Positions 7,960 through 16,380 of a DNA stretch of 40,223 bases are shown piece after piece. The position numbers and the translations under genes are program-made. The notes below the pieces were generated by a model. That model did not search any database. It saw nothing but the letters and a program-made list of their open reading frames with translations, and was not told the origin of the DNA. Source of the DNA: an uncultured Bacteroidales bacterium (GTDB lineage Bacteria > Bacteroidota > Bacteroidia > Bacteroidales > Muribaculaceae); NCBI GenBank assembly GCA_902792435.1, contig CADAZN010000014.1, forward strand, positions 1 to 40,223. The letters are read 5' to 3'. The number at the start of each line of letters is the position of its first letter. Within the stretch, counting starts at the first letter, position 1.

Positions 7960-9501
7960 TCACAAATTGAAGTAGTTGCTGCGGTCGAGATTGCGGTAGC
8001 CGATGGCTTCCATGATGTGGTGCTGGCGGACGGTGACGCTGGCCTCGAGGTCGGCGATGGTGCGGGCGACTTTCAGGATGCGGTCGTAGGCTCTCGCGCT
8101 CATGTTCATCTTGGTGATGGCTTCGCGGAGTTTTTCCATGCCTTCGGCGTCGGGTTCGGCGTATTTGTGGAGCAGGGCGGTGGTCATCTGAGCGTTGCAG
8201 TGCACGCCTGGGTGGTTCTTGAAACGTAGGCTCTGGATGGCGCGCGCTTTGATGACTCTCTCCCTGATTGCTGCGCTGGGTTCTCCTGGTGCTTTGCTTG
8301 ACATCTGCTCGAAGTTCACCGGCTGAACCTCCACCTGCAGGTCAATTCTATCCAACAAAGGGCCACTAATCTTGCTCATATATTGATGCCGTTGATGCGG
8401 CGTGCAGATGCATTGTTTAGTAGGGTGGCCGTAGTATCCACACGGGCACGGATTCATCGAAGCCACAAGCATAAACGAGGCAGGATAATCAATACTGTAT
8501 TTTGCTCTGCTTATGCTGATGTGCCTGTCCTCAAGTGGCTGGCGCATAACCTCTAAAACGCTGCGATTGAACTCAGGAAGTTCGTCAAGAAAGAGCACAC
8601 CATTATGCGCAAGTGATATTTCCCCGGGCGTGGGATAAGTGCCTCCACCAACTAGGGCTACTGGCGAGATCGTGTGGTGAGGAGCGCGGTAGGGACGCAC
8701 TGAGAGTAGGGTAGTGCCTTGCGAGAGTTTGCCTGCCACGCTGTGAATTTTGGTGGTTTCGAGTGCCTCGCCGAGGGTGAGTGGTGGCAAGATTGACGGC
8801 AGTCGCTTTGCCATCATCGATTTGCCGCTGCCAGGAGAGCCAATAAGCATGATGTTGTGCCCGCCGGCGCATGCCACCTCAAAGGCGCGTTTCACCATTT
8901 CCTGGCCTTTTACTTCGCTGAAATCGAAAGGAAAAGAGCCTTGCGCGCGAGCAAATTCGGCACGGGTGTCAACCACCGTGGGTTCCAGATTAGCCATGCC
9001 ATTGAAGAAGTTGATAACTTCCATTATATTCTCTACGCCATACACATTCAGATTGTTGACCACAGCGGCCTCGGTGGCGTTCTGCTTGGGCAGAATAAAT
9101 CCGTCGAGCTGCATTTCTCGCGCAAGGATTGCCATTGGCAGAGCGCCCTTGATGGACTTCACTGTGCCGTCGAGCGAGAGTTCGCCCATAATCATGTAGC
9201 GTCCCAACTTTTCGGCACTCACATCCTCATTGCTTGCAAGTATGCCAATGGCGATGGGCAGGTCGTAGGCCGAGCCTTCCTTCTTGATGTCGGCAGGCGA
9301 CATATTTATCACTACCGCCTTGCGTGGAAATTTATAGCCAGTATTGCCCATGGCGCAGCGCACTCGCTCGGCACTCTCTTTCACGGCGGTGTCAGGCAGG
9401 CCCACCATCACATATCCACTACCAAATTCCACCGAGACTTCTATCTCGACAGCGATAGCGTCAATTCCTTGCAATGCCGCTCCCAGTATCTTGCTTAACA
9501 T
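7960..9501 (-). CDS. comM: ComM-family Mg-chelatase-like ATPase (intact copy)
   Basis: 513 residues from the ATG at 9501; a longer reading frame to 9630 runs through the promoter and is rejected. In other bacteria ComM is a hexameric helicase that promotes branch migration during natural transformation. The N-terminal Lon/S5-like domain spans about 1-175. The AAA core has Walker A GSPGSGKS (221-228), Walker B GVLFLDELPEF (301-311), and the Cys-rich insert NPCPCGYYGHPTKQCIC (about 350-366). The Mg_chelatase_C domain occupies about 400-513 and ends RSNYFNL. This is the only complete copy in the window. Two 3' fragments lie downstream, and a short N-terminal piece is embedded in the gene at 30117. 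Confidence 0.95.
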   Translation of the reverse strand: MLSKILGAALQGIDAIAVEIEVSVEFGSGYVMVGLPDTAVKESAERVRCAMGNTGYKFPRKAVVINMSPADIKKEGSAYDLPIAIGILASNEDVSAEKLGRYMIMGELSLDGTVKSIKGALPMAILAREMQLDGFILPKQNATEAAVVNNLNVYGVENIMEVINFFNGMANLEPTVVDTRAEFARAQGSFPFDFSEVKGQEMVKRAFEVACAGGHNIMLIGSPGSGKSMMAKRLPSILPPLTLGEALETTKIHSVAGKLSQGTTLLSVRPYRAPHHTISPVALVGGGTYPTPGEISLAHNGVLFLDELPEFNRSVLEVMRQPLEDRHISISRAKYSIDYPASFMLVASMNPCPCGYYGHPTKQCICTPHQRHQYMSKISGPLLDRIDLQVEVQPVNFEQMSSKAPGEPSAAIRERVIKARAIQSLRFKNHPGVHCNAQMTTALLHKYAEPDAEGMEKLREAITKMNMSARAYDRILKVARTIADLEASVTVRQHHIMEAIGYRNLDRSNYFNL

Positions 9502-9530
9502 GTTGTAGTTTTTTATGGTTGCTTGAGTTG

Positions 9531-9561
9531 CAAAGATAGATATAAAAAAGATTTTTTGCAA
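9531..9561 (-). promoter_or_regulatory. Promoter of comM
   Basis: On the minus strand TTG (9559-9561), 20 bp, TATCTTTG (9531-9538). This supports the start at 9501. It is divergent from the promoter at 9632. Confidence 0.65.
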
Positions 9562-9631
9562 CAGTTGCCATGCGTCAACATGAAAAAAGGTGGGTTGAGA
9601 AGCCGTGTTCAATAAAAAACAAGTAAACAAT

Positions 9632-9662
9632 TTTGCCGTTATTCCACTTTTGCCTAATTTTG
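9632..9662 (+). promoter_or_regulatory. Promoter of the DUF4369/TlpA-like lipoprotein gene
   Basis: TTTG (9632-9635), 19 bp, TAATTTTG (9655-9662), about 24 bp before the ATG at 9687. A full consensus match. Confidence 0.65.
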
Positions 9663-9686
9663 TCCTTGCATTAATAATTAATTTCT

Positions 9687-10700
9687 ATGGCAAAGAATAT
9701 TTTAGGCAGGTGTTTCCTTTTAGTGATGATGGCAGCTGTGTGCTTGTTGCAAGGCTGCTCTAGCAAAGGTTTCAAGGTTACTGCCGAAATCAAGGGGTTG
9801 GGCAATCAGAACGTAAGGGTCGTGTATAAAGGTGCCGACGGAGGCATTGTCGACTCTTGGATTATGGCGCAGAATAATGCGCTGGAGATCACCGGCGACT
9901 GCTCCAGCCCAACGCTGCTTATTGTGTATAACGGTATGAACGTCCCCATCATACGCCTTGTGGTGAGTGGTGGCGACAAGCTCGAGGTGAAAGGCTCGGT
10001 CACTGAGCAGTATCAGCTGCAGGTTAAGGGGTCGGAGGTAATGGAGCAACTCAACGACTTTATCCTCAAGCACAAAACAGAATATTCTATGCCAAGCTCC
10101 CCTAAGCTCAATGCCGCCATCGAAGAATACGTGAAAGCCAACCCCAAAAGTTTGGTGTCAACACTGCTTGTGATGCTAGATTATGCTCCGTCCGACGACA
10201 ACAAGGTGGCGCAGTTGCTCAGTAGCATAGATGAAAGCGCAAAGCCTAAAACTATCATCGATAGTTATAATCTTATTGCCATGCGAGCCAAGGCGGGCGC
10301 GTCATCTATCACAAGCTTCAACCTGCTTGAGATGAAGAGCGACGACTTTGAGGTGGCAACACTCACAGGCACGGGCCGCCGAAACGTGTTGCTCTTTTGG
10401 GACAAAGACATGGAGGCCATCAAGCGCGACGCGGCATTCGAGGAGTTGAGGATGCTTGATAGCACTTTGGTCAACATTATGGATATTAATATCGACAGCG
10501 ACTCGGTGCAGTGGAGAAATATTGTAGGCAAGACCAGCACCACTTGGAAACACTATTGGGCACCAGGGTCAATGATGAACAGCCAGCTCATGAGACTACA
10601 GATAAACTCAACACCCACTATTATTGTTACCGACTCATTGGGAAAAGTACAATACCGCGGTACCGATCCAATAAAAGCCCGGCAGACTGCCGAGTCCTGA
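9687..10700 (+). CDS. DUF4369/thioredoxin-fold lipoprotein lacking CxxC
   Basis: 337 residues. A type II signal peptide ends in the lipobox LLQGC with Cys24. An N-terminal beta domain (about 30-115) resembles DUF4369, which in Bacteroidales precedes TlpA-like thioredoxin domains. The C-terminal half has a thioredoxin-like strand, NVLLFWDKDMEAIKRDAA, where an active member would have WCxxC, and a cis-Pro loop INSTPTIIV. The redox cysteines are missing, so it should not act as a thiol oxidoreductase. A role as an envelope-anchored binding or structural protein is more likely. It is monocistronic, with its own promoter and terminator. Confidence 0.8.
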   Translation: MAKNILGRCFLLVMMAAVCLLQGCSSKGFKVTAEIKGLGNQNVRVVYKGADGGIVDSWIMAQNNALEITGDCSSPTLLIVYNGMNVPIIRLVVSGGDKLEVKGSVTEQYQLQVKGSEVMEQLNDFILKHKTEYSMPSSPKLNAAIEEYVKANPKSLVSTLLVMLDYAPSDDNKVAQLLSSIDESAKPKTIIDSYNLIAMRAKAGASSITSFNLLEMKSDDFEVATLTGTGRRNVLLFWDKDMEAIKRDAAFEELRMLDSTLVNIMDINIDSDSVQWRNIVGKTSTTWKHYWAPGSMMNSQLMRLQINSTPTIIVTDSLGKVQYRGTDPIKARQTAES

Positions 10701-10771
10701 TAATTAGGTTCATAGGGTAGGTTATATTGTAGTTTCAAACTTACATAATGTAATAATATTGAAATGGTTTG

Positions 10772-10809
10772 GGCGAGAAAAGCTTCGAATATGTTCGGCT
10801 TTTCTCGCC
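10772..10809 (+). terminator. Hairpin terminator after the lipoprotein gene
   Basis: GGCGAGAAAAGC (10772-10783) pairs with GCTTTTCTCGCC (10798-10809) in a perfect 12-bp stem with a 14-nt loop. The stem can extend outward through GTTT/AAAC with one mismatch. No T-run follows. Confidence 0.65.
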
Positions 10810-11068
10810 TAAACTTACCTTATCATATCTGTGCAGTTGTGTGTAAGTTGTTGTAAATGTGTAATTTTCATTGTTGTGTGCTATCATCGTTGTTGGGTGA
10901 ATAATTATAATTGACCCTATTATTTTTATGATTACGATTTGATGTTAAGAGATTAATATTAACCTTAAAATCCATAAAATTAAGAATAGTATAGTTAAAA
11001 TCACTACCATAAACCGTATAATATTATACATAAATTAAGGTTTTTAAATATAATTTCAACATAAAAGG

Positions 11069-11100
11069 TTTGCATAGTACTATCAATAATTATAATTTTG
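11069..11100 (+). promoter_or_regulatory. Promoter of the large secreted protein gene
   Basis: TTTG (11069-11072), 20 bp, TAATTTTG (11093-11100). The leader to the ATG at 11188 is about 80 nt. Confidence 0.65.
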
Positions 11101-11187
11101 CAGTCGATATTATTACACAAAGAACGAAAAAGTTTTTTGGTTGATCTGTAAAACAACTGATTCTTAATTGATTATTAAATTGTTGCT

Positions 11188-14172
11188 ATGAAAAGAACTA
11201 CGCGATTATTAACGTTATTGATTGCAATGGCAGGCTTTTTTGCTATGAATGCCACTGTATATCATGAAACCACAACAAAGGTCACAAAGTTTGACTACAA
11301 TGGTTACACCTACACTTATGTTGATGCCAATGGTGTAGAGCAAACTGCCAATCTCACCGATGAGGCCACTAGTCCAGAGCAAATCAAGGCTCTTCTTAAA
11401 GCGGTGTATACCGACCAAACCATTCCTGGTATTCACTACGCTTATGACTTCAATGGCACCCAAGTGCGCAAGATTAACTACAATGCTTATGCCCACGATG
11501 GTGTTAACCCTAACAACCCCACCATGAGGGTAACTTGGGACAATGCCGACCCCGCCGAGGTTATTCCCAACCCCGATCAGGACGGAATGACCCTGCTCAT
11601 GGTGAACATGAAAGACAGCTGGTACAGGTCTCATGCAAATGGGAGACAATACGATACTGACTTCGTGCTCAAAAACGCCATTTCGTCGGTTAAGCTGATG
11701 TCGCATTTCACCAGAGTGCACGATGCCGCCAATCCTGGCTATCTTTACTCGTTTGAAGGTGCTACCAACCGTTTCTTCATCATCTCGAAAGGCAAGCCCA
11801 GAGCTGCCTATTGGGCGCCTTTCTATCGCTTGTTTGAGCAAATCAGTCCCGTGCGCGGTGAAGGTGGCCATGACTCCGACGACTTCATCGATGAAATCAA
11901 GGCTGGACACCCCTATCCATGCTATCACGACTGCACCAATGTGCCCGGTTTTGGACCAAGCACAGGCTATAACCACTGGTTTGAGATTACCACAAGTGGC
12001 GAATCCTACGCTCTCGACAACCTGACCATTTTTGTTCCAGACCGTCGACTCGAGTATGCCTATAATGAATCAAAGGACGTTGAAACCCGCAACAACACCA
12101 GTGATCTTAGCACCGACAGCCAGATTTTCAAAAACTACGAGAACGGCAGCGGCGACCTCGGCGTTCTGCCCAAGGTACTCATGTACACCGCCAACCTCAA
12201 TGCCGAGGCCGTGCCCTCAACCGAGACCTATGGTTACTATCAAGTAAACCTCGACTGGAGCACCTCGTTCACCTATGAGAACCTGGGTGTTGACGTGCCA
12301 CAGCATTTCTATGTTTACATCCTCAATGATGATGGCACCCGCACTCTCATTCAGGATGTGGAGAAAGATGACAACGGCATGGTGGTTGTGAGAAACCACA
12401 GCTACCTTGTGGAGCAAACCGAGCAACAGCAGACCATACGTTATGTCATCACAGCTCACCCCATCAACTACGATACCAACGGCACAACAGTGCTGCGCAA
12501 CGATGACCAGAGCCCTTACATCACCATCAGCGCCGAGAGCCCCGTGCGCACCGTTATCATCCCAAGTAAGAAATATCCATTCTTTACCGAGGTGACAGAA
12601 TATCGCAGCCGCTATCACGTTGAGAACTCGTCAAAGCAGATTAACATTTACAAGAACACAGTCTCAATCACTCCATCGTCGATGCAAAGCTATGGGACCA
12701 TTAGCCCAGTGGCCTACAAGTTATGTCGTAAACATGGCGACACTAGCACCGAAAAAGAAATTGCAACAGTCACTTTCACCCCAATTGAGAATGAAGAAGG
12801 CGTGACTCAATACAACTACGTTGTAGAATATGACAACAGCACTCAGGACCTTGGCTTCCTCTTCGACGAGGAGGAACCAGTGACCAGCGGCACTATCACA
12901 AGCTTTGAGAACTCGACAGTGAAGATCATCGACCGCTTCTCATGGAGTACAGCCAAAAATGAACATCACGATAAATATACCTACGTTTTCAAGGAGAAAA
13001 AGAATGTGAATTATACTGCTTGCAGCGACAAGTATGTAGTGCCTGTTTACAAGACCACCAACAATGTGGGCGGCGAGGGCCGCACTCTCGACGAAGTGAT
13101 TGCCGACACCACCCACACAGCTAAAGCTACCCCCGACAACACCATCACTTTCAATGCAATCAACAATCCTGCCGCCAATGTGGTGAACTATGAGATTCGT
13201 CGAGTATATTCTAACAGCTACAGCAAATATGACAAGATTGGCAAGGCCGAGAACTTCCAGAACAGTGGCAACTATTACATCTACGCGCTCAATAGCGCTG
13301 GGCAGCTCAACGAACTGGTGGGTACCCAGACAGTGGGTGCCGAGGGTGCCGACATCACCACTCACGACATCAACAGCTCTAGCGACAATCAGCGCAGTCT
13401 ATATGTGCCGGTTATCAACACGCTCTACAATGGCGACGCTTCAAGGCCCAACTCTTATGGCTGCGACATCAAGAGCACCAGCTATCCACAAGTGAAAGTG
13501 GCTATCACTGCTCAAGAGAAAACTAACCCCTTCTATGGCAACGGTGGTGACTTGATGGGATATCGTGTGAATCTACTGATTACTCCAACTCTACCGTCGG
13601 CCGACGTGAGCAACATCAACTTTGTGTATTACTATCGAGTGTGGCGTGAGATTGACACCAAAAATAATCCCACACGCATCGAGGGCGAGAGACTGCTCAA
13701 CCGCGAGACCATGCAGAGCGGTGAAGGTATTGATCCAAACACTGGCAATTTGACAGACTGGGGCAGCGACTACGAGTGTCTCTACACTATATATCCAACC
13801 AATGATGCTGTAAACGTTAACGACCTCTTTGTTGATTGGGCCTATGAAGGCAGCAAGGATGTGAAATACATCGTGCGCCTCTATGCCACCACTGTTCCTG
13901 GTCAAGGGGGCGCTCCCATCGATTCCCACCTAATGGATGTTACCGATGGCGGCAACGGCAAGGACTACTTCATTGCCGAGGCAAAGATTACTGCCAAGTT
14001 TAACAACGGCACCCCAACATCCATTGGCACTGTTAATGCCGAGGCGCAGGTGGTGGGCGTGACCTACTACAACATGATGGGGGTTGCAAGCAGCCGTCCA
14101 TTCCAGGGCGTGAACATCGTGGAGACGCGATACTCTAATGGCTCTAAGAGCATTAACAAGACAATATTCTAA
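11188..14172 (+). CDS. Large secreted protein with Bacteroidales C-terminal tail
   Basis: 994 residues. The N-terminus has a signal peptide (MKRTTRLLTLLIAMAGFF...). The rest is rich in Asn, Thr, Tyr and Asp and looks like a chain of beta-sandwich modules; I see no enzyme motif. The final 50 residues contain VTYYNMMG, GVNIVETRYSNG and a closing KTIF. This resembles the C-terminal tail seen on many secreted Bacteroidales proteins, related in style to type IX sorting domains. A surface or secreted location is inferred. The gene stands alone between a consensus promoter and a strong hairpin. Function unknown. Confidence 0.8.
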   Translation: MKRTTRLLTLLIAMAGFFAMNATVYHETTTKVTKFDYNGYTYTYVDANGVEQTANLTDEATSPEQIKALLKAVYTDQTIPGIHYAYDFNGTQVRKINYNAYAHDGVNPNNPTMRVTWDNADPAEVIPNPDQDGMTLLMVNMKDSWYRSHANGRQYDTDFVLKNAISSVKLMSHFTRVHDAANPGYLYSFEGATNRFFIISKGKPRAAYWAPFYRLFEQISPVRGEGGHDSDDFIDEIKAGHPYPCYHDCTNVPGFGPSTGYNHWFEITTSGESYALDNLTIFVPDRRLEYAYNESKDVETRNNTSDLSTDSQIFKNYENGSGDLGVLPKVLMYTANLNAEAVPSTETYGYYQVNLDWSTSFTYENLGVDVPQHFYVYILNDDGTRTLIQDVEKDDNGMVVVRNHSYLVEQTEQQQTIRYVITAHPINYDTNGTTVLRNDDQSPYITISAESPVRTVIIPSKKYPFFTEVTEYRSRYHVENSSKQINIYKNTVSITPSSMQSYGTISPVAYKLCRKHGDTSTEKEIATVTFTPIENEEGVTQYNYVVEYDNSTQDLGFLFDEEEPVTSGTITSFENSTVKIIDRFSWSTAKNEHHDKYTYVFKEKKNVNYTACSDKYVVPVYKTTNNVGGEGRTLDEVIADTTHTAKATPDNTITFNAINNPAANVVNYEIRRVYSNSYSKYDKIGKAENFQNSGNYYIYALNSAGQLNELVGTQTVGAEGADITTHDINSSSDNQRSLYVPVINTLYNGDASRPNSYGCDIKSTSYPQVKVAITAQEKTNPFYGNGGDLMGYRVNLLITPTLPSADVSNINFVYYYRVWREIDTKNNPTRIEGERLLNRETMQSGEGIDPNTGNLTDWGSDYECLYTIYPTNDAVNVNDLFVDWAYEGSKDVKYIVRLYATTVPGQGGAPIDSHLMDVTDGGNGKDYFIAEAKITAKFNNGTPTSIGTVNAEAQVVGVTYYNMMGVASSRPFQGVNIVETRYSNGSKSINKTIF

Positions 14173-14196
14173 TAATCAATCTTTTCATATATCGAA

Positions 14197-14228
14197 AACG
14201 AGGGTGTGTCGAGCGACACATCCTCGTT
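14197..14228 (+). terminator. Terminator after the large secreted protein gene
   Basis: AACGAGGGTGTGTC (14197-14210) pairs with GACACATCCTCGTT (14215-14228), a 14-bp stem with one G-T pair and a GAGC loop, followed by T-rich sequence. Confidence 0.8.
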
Positions 14229-14284
14229 TCATTTTGTTTCATTTTCCCCTTGTCCCATTTAAGATTGCGCGTGGTGAGCACGTG

Positions 14285-14821
14285 TCAAGGATTGACTAGC
14301 ACCTTGTGGGCGGTGCCATCACTCATCAGCACGATGTTCACTCCGGGCTCGGGTCCCTCGATGCGTTGTCCCTGAGCGTTGAATCGAGCCAGCTCGGTAG
14401 CGTTAGTGTCGGCTTGGATAGCCGCCACCGCCTCTACGGGCGTCTCTCCGCTGAAGAACACAACTCGTGGCATGAGAAATGCGTCGGTGGCAATCCACTG
14501 CACCGAGCTGGGGATTACAACAGCATAGAGCCAGTTGTAGCCCGTTGCTGCCTCGCCAGCTGGACCATACAGGAAATGGCTTGGAATGACTTCGGCGCCC
14601 GAAGGAACCTCGATAAGTTTCTCGACCAGGTAATGTTGATCCCAATCGTCGCGACCATACCAACCGGTGCGCACCAGGGTTTTCATGTCATTGGTGTAGA
14701 TGTGCCCGTGCTTGCACTTGAATCCGTCGGGGCTGTAGAAGTAACCCTTGTCGGTTATCATGTATTGTGCGCTTGCTGCAAGCGATACCATCGCAAATAA
14801 TAATAGTAGTGTCTTTTTCAT
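14285..14821 (-). CDS. Small secreted protein with Bacteroidales C-terminal tail
   Basis: 178 residues from the ATG at 14821. AGGAAG lies about 10 nt upstream, and an alternative upstream start at 14854 overlaps the -7 element. A signal peptide (MKKTLLLLFAMVSLAASA) is followed by a domain that may form a few BspA-like leucine-rich repeat units (AVVIPSSVQWIATDAF). The C-terminus (ARFNAQGQRIEG, GVNIVLMSDGTAHKVLV) is the tail common on secreted Prevotella/Muribaculaceae-type proteins. It is a probable surface protein of unknown function, converging on the large secreted protein. Confidence 0.75.
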   Translation of the reverse strand: MKKTLLLLFAMVSLAASAQYMITDKGYFYSPDGFKCKHGHIYTNDMKTLVRTGWYGRDDWDQHYLVEKLIEVPSGAEVIPSHFLYGPAGEAATGYNWLYAVVIPSSVQWIATDAFLMPRVVFFSGETPVEAVAAIQADTNATELARFNAQGQRIEGPEPGVNIVLMSDGTAHKVLVNP

Positions 14822-14851
14822 AATCTTCCTGTTTGTGTGTGTTGGTGCACG

Positions 14852-14882
14852 CAAAAATAGTGAAAATAATCATGTTAACAAA
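14852..14882 (-). promoter_or_regulatory. Promoter of the small secreted protein gene
   Basis: On the minus strand TTTG (14879-14882), 19 bp, TATTTTTG (14852-14859). It is divergent from the promoter at 14910. Confidence 0.65.
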
Positions 14883-14909
14883 AATTGCACATTATTTTAG
14901 CGGCTATTC

Positions 14910-14941
14910 TTGACTTTTTTGACAAAAATGAGTTAAATTTG
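14910..14941 (+). promoter_or_regulatory. Promoter of ornithine aminotransferase
   Basis: TTG (14910-14912), 21 bp, TAAATTTG (14934-14941), about 37 bp before the ATG at 14979. Confidence 0.55.
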
Positions 14942-14978
14942 CACAATCAGAACAATTATTCTATAAAATCAACTAATT

Positions 14979-16265
14979 ATGGCAACTACCAAAAAAACTA
15001 AACCAACTACCAAAAAAGCAACCACTAAGAAAAACGTGATTGGTGAAGCCAGCAAGCGTTGCATGGCTATGGAAGACAAGTACGGAGCTCACAACTACCA
15101 TCCACTGCCTGTTGTCCTGAAGAAGGGTAAAGGCATCTATGTGTGGGACGTTGAGGGCAAGAAGTATTTCGACTTCCTATCTTCTTACAGTGCCGTTAAC
15201 CAAGGCCACTGCCACCCACGCATCGTGAAAGCTCTCAAGGATCAGGCTAGCAAGCTCTGCCTCACTTCACGTGCTTTCTACAACGACGCGCTGTGCGAGT
15301 ATGAGAAATACATCCATCAGTTCTTTGGCTATGACAAGGTGCTCCCCATGAACACCGGTGCCGAGGGTGTGGAGACTGCACTCAAGCTCGCTCGACGCTG
15401 GGGTGCTGTTAAGAAAGGTATACCCAACGACAAGATCAAGATAATTTGCTGCGAAGGCAACTTCCACGGCCGCACCGTGACCATCATCACCATGAGCGAC
15501 GACCCAAGTTCGTTTGCCGACTACGGACCTCTCACCCCTGGTTTCATCCGCATTCCTTACAACGATCCCGAGAAGCTCAAGAAAGAACTTGAGGAAAATG
15601 GCGACGAGGTGTGTGCATTCATCGTTGAGCCTATCCAAGGTGAGGCTGGTGTATTCGTTCCCGATGATGGATATCTGAAGAAATGCTTCGACTTGTGCCA
15701 CGAGCACAACGTGCTCTTCATTGCCGACGAGGTTCAGACTGGTATCGCCCGCACAGGAAAGATGCTCTGCTCGATGCACGACGGCATCCGCCCCGACATC
15801 GTAATCTTGGGCAAGGCCCTGGGTGGTGGTGTTCTTCCTGTTTCGGCTTGCCTTGCCGACGACGACATCATGCTCAACATCAAGCCAGGTGAGCACGGCT
15901 CTACATTCGGTGGCTTCCCATTGGCAGCTCGTGTTGCTGTCGAGGCCCTGAAGGTTGTGAAAGAGGAGAAACTCACTCAAAATGCCGAGAAGATGGGTAA
16001 GATTTTCCGCGAGGAAATCAACAAAATCAACTCGCCATTCATTGTGCAGGTGCGCGGACGTGGCTTGCTCAACGCTATTGTCACCACCCCAATCAAGGGC
16101 AAGACTGCTTGGGACATCTGCCTCAAGTTGCGTGACAACGGTCTGCTGGCTAAGCCCACCCACGACCACATCATCCGCTTTGCACCTCCCTTGTGCATCA
16201 ACAAGGAGGAAATCCTCAAGGCTGTTGCTATCATCAAGAAGACATTCGAGGAGATGTCGAAGTAA
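14979..16265 (+). CDS. rocD: Ornithine--oxo-acid aminotransferase
   Basis: 428 residues, a class III PLP-dependent aminotransferase. It transfers the delta-amino group of ornithine to 2-oxoglutarate, giving glutamate semialdehyde and glutamate. Landmarks are the N-terminal [17 protein letters not shown] (64-80), the PLP-phosphate region [18 protein letters not shown] (125-142), [13 protein letters not shown] with Asp250, and the Schiff-base Lys279 in ILGKALGGG. Sequence and length fit ornithine aminotransferase better than acetylornithine aminotransferase. Unusual is a Lys/Thr-rich extension of about 18 residues at the N-terminus ([18 protein letters not shown]), absent from typical members. 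It is monocistronic, cytoplasmic, with promoter and terminator of its own. Confidence 0.9.
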   Translation: MATTKKTKPTTKKATTKKNVIGEASKRCMAMEDKYGAHNYHPLPVVLKKGKGIYVWDVEGKKYFDFLSSYSAVNQGHCHPRIVKALKDQASKLCLTSRAFYNDALCEYEKYIHQFFGYDKVLPMNTGAEGVETALKLARRWGAVKKGIPNDKIKIICCEGNFHGRTVTIITMSDDPSSFADYGPLTPGFIRIPYNDPEKLKKELEENGDEVCAFIVEPIQGEAGVFVPDDGYLKKCFDLCHEHNVLFIADEVQTGIARTGKMLCSMHDGIRPDIVILGKALGGGVLPVSACLADDDIMLNIKPGEHGSTFGGFPLAARVAVEALKVVKEEKLTQNAEKMGKIFREEINKINSPFIVQVRGRGLLNAIVTTPIKGKTAWDICLKLRDNGLLAKPTHDHIIRFAPPLCINKEEILKAVAIIKKTFEEMSK

Positions 16266-16292
16266 CACAGAGCTTAACGCAGCTTAATCAAT

Positions 16293-16332
16293 AAAGCCGG
16301 AGTTCGCTTCACACTAGAGCGACTCCGGCTTT
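16293..16332. terminator. Bidirectional terminator between rocD and FKBP genes
   Basis: AAAGCCGGAGT (16293-16303) pairs with ACTCCGGCTTT (16322-16332), and inner bases CGCT/AGCG extend the stem. A on one side and T on the other suit both converging genes. Confidence 0.8.
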
Positions 16333-16380
16333 ATTCATTGCCCAAATCTGCGATTTGGGTTTATTATGTGTCAAGAAGCA

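Larger units (their letters stand above)
10701..11187 (+). other. Intergenic region with terminator, promoter and leader
   Basis: No gene is seen in these 487 bases. The left part holds the lipoprotein terminator, the middle is AT-rich, and the right part holds the promoter and a leader of about 80 nt for the large secreted protein at 11188. Confidence 0.6.

Noticed and set aside
8857-9498. Plus-strand frame opposite comM
   Set aside because: Shadow of the comM N-terminal and AAA coding sequence.
7960-9630. Longer ComM with a 43-residue N-terminal extension
   Set aside because: The extension runs through a consensus promoter and has no ComM homology; the ATG at 9501 gives the normal ComM N-terminus.
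15267-16268. 333-codon minus-strand frame opposite ornithine aminotransferase
   Set aside because: The plus strand encodes a complete, well-known enzyme; the antisense frame has no recognisable features.
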